From AEGEAN-183 sp964002385 (GTDB taxonomy: Bacteria > Pseudomonadota > Gammaproteobacteria > Magnimaribacterales > Magnimaribacteraceae), in NCBI GenBank assembly GCA_964002385.1, contig CAXFFS010000043.1, positions 1 to 12,507 on the forward strand: a stretch of 12,507 nt of DNA, in the 5' to 3' direction. Shown piece after piece: positions 6,858-12,507 of the stretch. How positions within the stretch are numbered: the stretch's first letter is position 1; each line of letters opens with the position of its first letter. A program made the translations under genes and the position numbers. Under the pieces are notes generated by a model. It was not told the origin of the DNA and ran no database searches. It worked only from the letters and a program-made list of their open reading frames with translations.

Positions 6858-7979
6858 CTACCTGTAGGTTTGAATCGTTCTTTTTGATCCCTCAATAGAA
6901 AACAAGACCTGCCATAACTGAAGGCTTCTGGACCTAAAATTAGCAGCACTGGAAAGTAACCAATAAGTCCACATTCTATAAAATTCATTGTCGTACTTAT
7001 CTTTTAGCTTTTCGTAGTTATTAACAAAGTTGTCATACCAGCACATCAAGGTTTTATCATAATGAGGGCCAATATTGTGCCAGTCATCAAAAATAAAGAT
7101 GCCTTCACTTGCTTTTGCTATCTGCTCAGCTGACGGCATCATTCCATTTGGAAAGATGTACTTTTCTACCCAAGGATCTGAGGTTGTTGTGGATTCGTTT
7201 CCTCCGATGGTATGTAAAAGAAAAGCTCCTTCCTCTTTTAAGCAGCTTCTAACAACTTCAAAGAACTCTTCGTAGTTTTTATAACCTACGGCTTCAAACA
7301 TACCAATGGAATAAATTGCATCAAATTTCTCATCTAGATCCCGATAATCCATTAATCTAAACTCAACATCCATATTGTCGGAGTTTTGTTTTGCATATTC
7401 TATTTGTTCTTTTGAAATGGTAATTCCTACAACAGTCACTCCATAATTGTTGGCAAAGTGTTTTGCTGCCCCTCCCCAACCGCAGCCGATATCCAGTATC
7501 TTCATTCCAGCTTTAAGGTTTAGTTTTTTAGCTACTAGGTCTAATTTTGCTAATTGAGATTCCTCTAAGGTAGAGACATCTTTAGTCCAATAGCCACATG
7601 TGTACATCATGGTCTTATCAAGCATCAAAGAAAAAAGATCGTTGCCAATGTCGTAGTGACGTTCAGCCACCTGAAAAGCTCTTGAGATAGATTGTAAGTT
7701 TCTAAGTTTACTCTTCATTTTTCCAAAAAATAATGGTGCTCCGCCTATTTCATTGTAAATACCACTGCTAAGAATTTTTTCGAAAAAAAGATCAAGACGA
7801 TCACAATCAAACCATCCTTTCATGTAACTCTCCCCAAAACCCAGGCTTCCATTGAAGAGAATGCTTTTATAGAGATCTGGGTTATAAACTGTTATATCCC
7901 AGGGACGACTACCATCTATTTCAATATCTACTCTAGCTAATAACTCAGAATACTTGTCTAATATTATTTTATTAAGCAT
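6858..7979 (-). CDS. cfa: Cyclopropane-fatty-acyl-phospholipid synthase
   Basis: CFA synthase transfers a methylene group from S-adenosylmethionine to the cis double bond of fatty acids in membrane phospholipids, usually a stress or stationary-phase change. The 373 residues compare with 382 in E. coli. After an N-terminal lipid-binding region come HYDIGNDLF (108-116), TCGYW (127-131), the SAM motif ILDIGCGWGG (161-170), GMFEAVGYKNY (226-236), LLHTIGG (254-260), YIFPNGMMPS (274-283) and the C-terminal LQLWQVLFS. Residues matching the bicarbonate-binding active site of E. coli are all present: Cys128, Glu229, His256, Ile258 and Tyr307. The start ATG has no obvious Shine-Dalgarno, but the N-terminus matches the family length. 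The gene is single, divergent from the monooxygenase gene, and its stop is 9 bases from the stop of the maf-like gene. Confidence 0.95.
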   Translation of the reverse strand: MLNKIILDKYSELLARVDIEIDGSRPWDITVYNPDLYKSILFNGSLGFGESYMKGWFDCDRLDLFFEKILSSGIYNEIGGAPLFFGKMKSKLRNLQSISRAFQVAERHYDIGNDLFSLMLDKTMMYTCGYWTKDVSTLEESQLAKLDLVAKKLNLKAGMKILDIGCGWGGAAKHFANNYGVTVVGITISKEQIEYAKQNSDNMDVEFRLMDYRDLDEKFDAIYSIGMFEAVGYKNYEEFFEVVRSCLKEEGAFLLHTIGGNESTTTSDPWVEKYIFPNGMMPSAEQIAKASEGIFIFDDWHNIGPHYDKTLMCWYDNFVNNYEKLKDKYDNEFYRMWTYWLLSSAANFRSRSLQLWQVLFSIEGSKRTIQTYR

Positions 7980-8076
7980 GTTGATTTATATTCTAAATTG
8001 ATTTCAATCATAAAATAAACTAAATTTTAACCCTAGGAATCAAGATAACCGTGTCTAACAACCTAATATTTAAATA
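7980..8076. promoter_or_regulatory. Divergent promoter region between cfa and the monooxygenase gene
   Basis: These 97 AT-rich bases lie between two start codons facing away from each other. On the plus strand TTGATT (7998-8003) and TAAATT (8021-8026) have 17-base spacing and each match consensus at 4 of 6 positions, a weak sigma70 candidate. TGATT-TC-AATCA (7999-8010) is a 5-base-arm inverted repeat over the -35 box, too short to call an operator. No Shine-Dalgarno is clear for either gene. Confidence 0.35.
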
Positions 8077-9990
8077 ATGGAAGAAAGAAATATAGATACC
8101 AAGCATAACCAGAATGAAGAAATAGCCTTTGATCCAAGTGCTTTAGAAATAAAATATCTGCAAGAGAGAGACAAGCGCCTTAGAGAGGATGGTAATGAAC
8201 AATACCTTGAAGTTAAGGGAGACTTTTCCTATTTTGTTGAAGACCCATACATAGATGAAGAAATAGAAAGAAGTCCCCTGGAAGACGAAGTAGAAGTAGT
8301 AATTGTGGGTGGCGGTTTTGGCGGAATGTTAGCTGCTGCTAGATTAAAGGAAGCTGGAATAGACGACTTTAGAATTATAGAAAAAGGAGGTGACTTTGGT
8401 GGTACTTGGTACTGGAACAGATACCCAGGAGCGTCTTGTGATATTGAATCCTATATCTATTTCCCTTTACTAGAAGAAACAGGTTTTATTCCTAAACAAA
8501 AATACACCAATGCTCCTGAAACACTTGAATACTGTCGTGTGCTTTCAAAAAAATTCAATCTCTATGAAAAATCATGCTTTCAGACTGAAGTAACTTCTGC
8601 TAAATGGGACGAAGAAATCCAAAGATGGATTGTTCATACCAATAGAAAAGATCGTATGAAAGCGAAGTATCTGGTGCATTCAAATGGACCTCTAAATCGA
8701 CCTAAGCTACCTGCAATAACTGGAATAAATGATTTTAAAGGCCATACCTTTCATACCAGTAGATGGGATTATCAGTATACGGGGGGTGATTCTTCTGGAA
8801 ATTTATCTGGTCTAAAAGATAAAAAAGTAGCCATAATAGGCACAGGTGCCACTGCCGTGCAGTGCGTCCCTCACGTGGGAGAAGCTGCTGAGAAACTGTA
8901 TGTTTTTCAAAGAACCCCTTCCTCCATTGACATAAGAAATAATCAACTGACTGATTCCGATTGGCTTTCTAATCAGAAACCAGGTTGGCACAACGAAAGA
9001 AGAAATAATTTTGAGTCCCTTCTGACTGGAGCTCCTATAAAAGAAGATTTAGTTGCTGACGGTTGGACTGAAGCTTTTAGACTTTTATTTGGAAGTATTC
9101 GTGATAGAGCTCCCTCTAAATTAAGAATGTTCTCGTGGGCAGTAACTTCTGTTATTTCTCCTGAATTGTATAAATTGGGTTTCAAACAATTCTTAACAAA
9201 TAAAGCTATGACCTACATGGACGTGCGAAATGCTATGCAAATGGCAGATTATCAGAAAATGGAAAAGGTTCGAGCTAGAGCTGATGAAGTGGTCCAAGAT
9301 AAAGATACTGCTGAATCATTAAAGCCTTACTATAACCAATTCTGTAAAAGACCATGCTTTCATGATGAATACCTTCAAACTTTTAATCTTCCTAATGTTG
9401 AATTAATTGACACTGACGGAAAAGGGTTAAGTGAAATATCAGAAAAAGGTATTATTTATGATGGCAAAGAGTATGAAGTTGATTGCATTATCTTTGCAAC
9501 TGGTTTTGAAGTGGGGACTGACTATAGTAGAAGAGCCGGTTATCAGATTTATGGTGTTGATGGAGTCTCTGTTTCTGAAAAATGGCAAGACGGTCTATCA
9601 ACTTTCCATGGAATGCATTCAAAAGGATTTCCCAATTGCTTCTTTTTTGGCCCTGCTCAGTCTGGATTTACAGCTACTTTTACCTATTCACTAGATGAGC
9701 AAAGCATCCATTTAGCTTATATTCTTAAAACTGCAAAAGAAAAGGGAACTTCAAGGATAGAAGCTTCTCAAGAGGCAGAAGAAGGTTGGGTTAAAACCAT
9801 AATAGAAAAAGCAAGATTAACTGCAGATTTCCAAGAGAAATGTACCCCAGGTTATTATAATAATGAAGGTAAAATTAGTCAGAAACCCCAAAACGGTATG
9901 TATGGAGGCGGTCCTATAGAGTTCTTTGCCTTGATGAAGAAATGGAGGTCTAAAGGAAATCTTGAAGGACTAGAGTTAACTAAGCAATAA
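8077..9990 (+). CDS. Type I Baeyer-Villiger monooxygenase (FAD/NADPH-dependent)
   Basis: Type I Baeyer-Villiger monooxygenases insert an oxygen next to a ketone carbonyl, giving an ester or lactone, using FAD, NADPH and O2. The 637-residue protein has the FAD motif GGGFGG (78-83), the family sequence GGTWYWNRYPGASCD (108-122), the fingerprint F-x-G-x-x-x-H-x-x-x-W-D at 220-231 (Phe220, His226, Trp230), the NADP motif GTGATA (255-260), VFQRTPSS (276-283), CKRPCFHDEY (423-432) and FATGFEVGT (473-481). All expected motifs are intact. About 70 acidic residues precede the FAD domain, whereas cyclohexanone monooxygenase starts almost directly with it; this recalls larger members acting on bulky or cyclic ketones, but the substrate is not determined. 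It is first of three close genes: the GNAT gene follows after 19 bases and the ALDH gene overlaps that one. Confidence 0.9.
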   Translation: MEERNIDTKHNQNEEIAFDPSALEIKYLQERDKRLREDGNEQYLEVKGDFSYFVEDPYIDEEIERSPLEDEVEVVIVGGGFGGMLAAARLKEAGIDDFRIIEKGGDFGGTWYWNRYPGASCDIESYIYFPLLEETGFIPKQKYTNAPETLEYCRVLSKKFNLYEKSCFQTEVTSAKWDEEIQRWIVHTNRKDRMKAKYLVHSNGPLNRPKLPAITGINDFKGHTFHTSRWDYQYTGGDSSGNLSGLKDKKVAIIGTGATAVQCVPHVGEAAEKLYVFQRTPSSIDIRNNQLTDSDWLSNQKPGWHNERRNNFESLLTGAPIKEDLVADGWTEAFRLLFGSIRDRAPSKLRMFSWAVTSVISPELYKLGFKQFLTNKAMTYMDVRNAMQMADYQKMEKVRARADEVVQDKDTAESLKPYYNQFCKRPCFHDEYLQTFNLPNVELIDTDGKGLSEISEKGIIYDGKEYEVDCIIFATGFEVGTDYSRRAGYQIYGVDGVSVSEKWQDGLSTFHGMHSKGFPNCFFFGPAQSGFTATFTYSLDEQSIHLAYILKTAKEKGTSRIEASQEAEEGWVKTIIEKARLTADFQEKCTPGYYNNEGKISQKPQNGMYGGGPIEFFALMKKWRSKGNLEGLELTKQ

Positions 9991-10009
9991 CTCTCAAATA
10001 TACCTTCCA

Positions 10010-10510
10010 GTGCAAATTTTAAGTCTCACGAAACCTCCCAGTGAGAAAGAAATTCTGGAAATGCATTGCATAAACCAAGAAAATATTCCCGAAGTTGGGG
10101 ATGTATCCAAAATAGAAGATTTTAAAGCTCTAGTTCATTGGTCTGAACATATATTCGTCCATAAATCTGAAGAAATTATTAAGGCTTTTGTTCTTTCTAT
10201 GCGAGAAGGAAATTCTTACCATTCAGAGAATTACAAATATGTATCTAAGCTTTTTCCAAGATTTCTTTATGTCGATAGGATTGCAGTACAAGAAAAATTT
10301 AGGAGGAAAGGTATAGCTGAAAAAATTTACTCCAAAGTAATATCTACCGGAAAAGATAATAATTTAGATATTCTTTGTGAAGTAAATACCAGACCTTCAA
10401 ATGAACCTTCTTTAGTCTTTCATGAGAAAATGGGTTTTGAAGAAGTAGGAACTAATGATTTTGAAAAGAACAGTGTTGTTTACCTAAGAAGACCTTACAC
10501 CAAAGAATGA
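10010..10510 (+). CDS. GNAT-family acetyltransferase, GTG start
   Basis: GNAT enzymes move an acetyl group from acetyl-CoA to an amine; this member resembles the predicted acetyltransferase group COG3818, whose substrate I do not know. In its 166 residues, the N-terminal part has NQENIPEVG (22-30), the central strands include FLYVDRIAV (85-93), and the acetyl-CoA loop is KFRRKGIAEKIY (96-107), matching R-x-x-G-x-A/G. CEVNTRPSNEPSLVFHEKMGF (123-143) forms the last conserved block. The GTG at 10010 is chosen because the N-terminal strand LSLTKPP and following helix fit the family; an ATG at 10061 would remove 17 residues. No clear Shine-Dalgarno is seen, so coupling to the monooxygenase gene 19 bases upstream is possible. 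The stop TGA overlaps the ALDH start ATG as ATGA. Confidence 0.82.
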   Translation: MQILSLTKPPSEKEILEMHCINQENIPEVGDVSKIEDFKALVHWSEHIFVHKSEEIIKAFVLSMREGNSYHSENYKYVSKLFPRFLYVDRIAVQEKFRRKGIAEKIYSKVISTGKDNNLDILCEVNTRPSNEPSLVFHEKMGFEEVGTNDFEKNSVVYLRRPYTKE

Positions 10511-12060
10511 AATCTAAATTAAAAGAAATATTTACGGTCGACCCCTATCAAGAAATGAATTCAGCCAGTCCTGGTGAAGTTTGTAACTTACTAAAAGGCG
10601 AATGGATACAAGGCACAAGGTTCAGAGAAGATATACCAGACCCTTTAAATGGAGAACCTTTCCTTAAGGTCCCAGATACAACTGAATATTCAGAATTTAT
10701 AAACAGCCTAGATTCGTGCCCCAAAAGTGGACTGCACAATCCGTTAAAAAACGTTGAAAGATATCTAATGTTAGGAGAGGTTTGTGCTAAATCAGCTGAA
10801 TTATTAAGAGAAGATGAAATCGAAAAATATTTCTGTAAATTAATCCAGAGAGTAATGCCAAAAAGTGATGCTCAATGTTTGGGTGAGGTCACAGTAACAA
10901 GAGTTTTCTTAGAGAACTTTTCTGGTGACAACGTACGTTTTTTAGCCCGAAGTTTCTCCAATCCAGGTAATCACCTTGGACAAGAATCCTCTGGTTACAG
11001 ATGGCCTTTTGGCTCCACATGCATAATTGCTCCATTTAACTTTCCGCTAGAAATCCCTGTTCTTCAAGTTATGGGAGCTCTATTTATGGGAAACAGGCCT
11101 TTAGTAAAAGTAGACTCTAAGGTTAGTGTTGTATTTGAACAATTTTTAAGGCTTTTGATTCATTGTGGTTTACCTCCTAGCGATCTCGATTTTATTAACT
11201 GCAGGGGCCAGGTAATGGGAGAATTGATAAAAGATAGCAAAGATAAAATTAGACTTCTGCAGTTCACTGGTTCAAAAGAAGTAGCCGAAAAATTGGCTGT
11301 TGATCTAAAGGGTAAGATTAAGATTGAGGATGCCGGTTTTGATTGGAAAATTATCGGTCCAGATTATGATTCTAAGTGGTCAGAACATGTGGCTTGGCAA
11401 TGCGATGAAGATGCCTATAACGCATCAGGGCAAAAATGTTCAGCTCAAAGCATGTTATTTATGCATAAAAACTGGGAGCAGGATCTTATTCCAAGATTGA
11501 TTGATTTAGCTTCTAAGAGAAAACTAAAAGATCTAGATATTGGCCCAGTACTTACCTGGACTAACCCGCAAATGAGAGAGCACATAGATTCTTTGCTTAA
11601 GATTGCAGGGTCAAAGTTGTTGTTAGGTGGAAAAGAACTAACTAATCATTCGATTCCCTCTGTGTATGGCTCTCTTGAGCCTACAGCTTTACAAATACCC
11701 ATAGAAGCTTTTCGGACTGACGACTTTAAGAAAATCACCAAAGAAGTATTTGGCCCTTTTCAAATAGTGGTTGTCTACACGGATAAAGAAATTGGTCTAG
11801 TAAAAAATGCTCTTGAGAAGATCACTCAAAATCTAACTGCAGCTATTGTAAGTAATGACACTTTCTTCCAACAAGATTTGTTGGCAAATACGGTGAATGG
11901 AACTACTTACACCGGAATGAAAGCCAGAACCACAGGAGCACCTCAAAACCACTGGTTTGGGCCATCAGGTGATCCAAGATCTGCTGGAATTGGAACTCCC
12001 GAAGCCATAATAAATACCTGGAGCTCTCATAGAGAAATCATAAAAGATGTTGGACCTTAA
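10507..12060 (+). CDS. Aldehyde dehydrogenase of the ALDH12 type, probable 1-pyrroline-5-carboxylate dehydrogenase
   Basis: ALDH12 enzymes oxidise glutamate semialdehyde, the open form of 1-pyrroline-5-carboxylate, to glutamate with NAD+, the last step of proline and ornithine breakdown. The 517 residues show the ALDH fold: APFNFPLEIP (175-184, Asn178), PLVKVDSK (198-205, Lys201), FTGSKEVAEKL (253-263), the nucleophile Cys311 in ASGQKCSAQSMLF (306-318) and KEVFGPFQIV (412-421). Instead of the usual ELGG the catalytic Glu274 is in IEDAGFDWKIIGPD (273-286), which I know from plant ALDH12. Further plant-like blocks are LLLGGKELTNHSIPSVYG, AAIVSNDTFFQQ, VNGTTYTG and TTGAPQNHWFGPSGDPR (475-491). 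The ATG overlaps the GNAT stop by 4 bases, so translation is likely coupled. No proline dehydrogenase gene is in the window. The family call is firm; the substrate is inferred from relatives and could differ in this setting. Confidence 0.9.
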   Translation: MKSKLKEIFTVDPYQEMNSASPGEVCNLLKGEWIQGTRFREDIPDPLNGEPFLKVPDTTEYSEFINSLDSCPKSGLHNPLKNVERYLMLGEVCAKSAELLREDEIEKYFCKLIQRVMPKSDAQCLGEVTVTRVFLENFSGDNVRFLARSFSNPGNHLGQESSGYRWPFGSTCIIAPFNFPLEIPVLQVMGALFMGNRPLVKVDSKVSVVFEQFLRLLIHCGLPPSDLDFINCRGQVMGELIKDSKDKIRLLQFTGSKEVAEKLAVDLKGKIKIEDAGFDWKIIGPDYDSKWSEHVAWQCDEDAYNASGQKCSAQSMLFMHKNWEQDLIPRLIDLASKRKLKDLDIGPVLTWTNPQMREHIDSLLKIAGSKLLLGGKELTNHSIPSVYGSLEPTALQIPIEAFRTDDFKKITKEVFGPFQIVVVYTDKEIGLVKNALEKITQNLTAAIVSNDTFFQQDLLANTVNGTTYTGMKARTTGAPQNHWFGPSGDPRSAGIGTPEAIINTWSSHREIIKDVGP

Positions 12061-12114
12061 TCTTGGAAAATATTTGCTAATGGATCGAAATTCTCAGACA
12101 AAACTTTATCTCCT

Positions 12115-12507
12115 TTATTCTTGATCTAAAGTAGCATCCCGTTCTCCGAAATCCCACCCTGCTCCATTATTGTCATAATTTCTTAAAATCCTTTTGGCTA
12201 CTGACTGTACATGCACTTCGTCGGGTCCATCATAGATTCTTGCCTCTCTAGCATGTCTGTACATTAAACTTAAAGGGGTATCATCAGTCAGACCTTTTGC
12301 TCCGTGTACCTGAATGGCTCTATCAATAACATTGTGGAGCATTTCAGCACCAACTACCTTAATCATTCCTATCTCAATTCTGGCGTCATCCCCTTGGTCA
12401 ATACGTTTTGCTGCGTCCAGTGTCAGCTGTCTACTAGCTTGTATCTCACAAGCACTATCGAAAACAAATTTTTGCATTAACTGTTTTTCGGCTAAAGATG
12501 AACCGAA
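12115..12507 (-). CDS. Acyl-CoA dehydrogenase, C-terminal part (gene runs off the right edge)
   Basis: Acyl-CoA dehydrogenases use FAD to introduce the 2,3 double bond in acyl-CoA, the first step of beta-oxidation. The minus strand is open from 12507 to the TAA at 12115-12117, giving 130 residues that start FGSSLAEKQLMQ, so the true start lies outside; the internal ATG at 12477 is not the start. The C-terminal helical domain is clear: the FG--L-EKQ segment, CEIQASRQLTLDAA, IEIGMIKVVGAEML, DRAIQVHGAKGLTDDTPL and ARIYDGPDEVH. The last segment is typical of ACAD10/11-like enzymes; the residue at the place of the usual catalytic Glu (Y-E-G in medium-chain enzymes) is Asp. It converges with the ALDH gene, with 54 bases between the stop codons and no clear terminator hairpin. 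Chain-length preference cannot be told. Confidence 0.92.
   Translation of the reverse strand, partial: FGSSLAEKQLMQKFVFDSACEIQASRQLTLDAAKRIDQGDDARIEIGMIKVVGAEMLHNVIDRAIQVHGAKGLTDDTPLSLMYRHAREARIYDGPDEVHVQSVAKRILRNYDNNGAGWDFGERDATLDQE

Noticed and set aside
6850..6866. Possible small hairpin CTAC-CT-GTAG between the maf-like and cfa genes
   Set aside because: Arms of 4 bases without a T-run are too weak for a terminator and partly lie in cfa coding sequence.
6541..6988. Minus-strand frames opposite the maf-like gene and the cfa end
   Set aside because: They overlap the maf-like gene or the cfa 3' end in a different frame and carry no motifs.
8973..9694. Frames of 70 and 87 codons in other frames of the monooxygenase gene
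   Set aside because: The monooxygenase frame is continuous and carries all family motifs; these are shadows.
12061..12114. Terminator search in the convergent gap after the ALDH gene
   Set aside because: No stable GC-rich stem followed by T residues is visible in either direction.
1..12507. CRISPR array, tRNA, insertion sequence, phage or defence system
   Set aside because: No regularly spaced repeats, cloverleaf-like segments, transposase motifs or terminal inverted repeats were seen; nearly every base is in or near a recognised metabolic gene.

Overview
The window is AT-rich, densely packed chromosomal DNA with no gap between genes longer than about 100 bases. Twelve protein genes are supported, two of them cut by the window edges. 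I see no tRNA, rRNA, CRISPR array, transposase, phage gene or plasmid gene. The base composition, tight spacing and metabolic gene set suggest a streamlined marine proteobacterium, most likely a gammaproteobacterium of SAR86-like type. This is inference: no taxonomic marker gene is present, and the Maf protein looks more like alphaproteobacterial versions.

Left part (1-3648): the N-terminal 265 codons of malate synthase G (glcB) run leftward off the edge. Divergent from it is a carboxyltransferase related to the alpha subunit of oxaloacetate decarboxylase and to PycB, but with no biotinyl domain and with Gln where the first His metal ligand is expected. Both genes feed C4 acids. A leftward pair follows: a secreted YceI-like protein and a short-chain dehydrogenase/reductase (SDR).

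Centre (3734-7979): a rightward run of dgkA (diacylglycerol kinase), a GPH-type sugar/cation symporter, folE (GTP cyclohydrolase I) and a maf-like nucleotide pyrophosphatase, probably one transcript. It meets a leftward cyclopropane fatty acid synthase gene end to end with a gap of only 9 bases.

Right part (8077-12507): a tight rightward trio of a type I Baeyer-Villiger monooxygenase, a GNAT acetyltransferase and an aldehyde dehydrogenase strongly resembling plant mitochondrial P5C dehydrogenase (ALDH12). The last two genes overlap by 4 bases. The window ends in the C-terminal part of a leftward acyl-CoA dehydrogenase gene.

No recognisable new defence or mobile system is present. The points most worth following are the reduced carboxyltransferase with the altered metal site, and the monooxygenase/acetyltransferase/ALDH12 trio, whose joint substrate is unknown.
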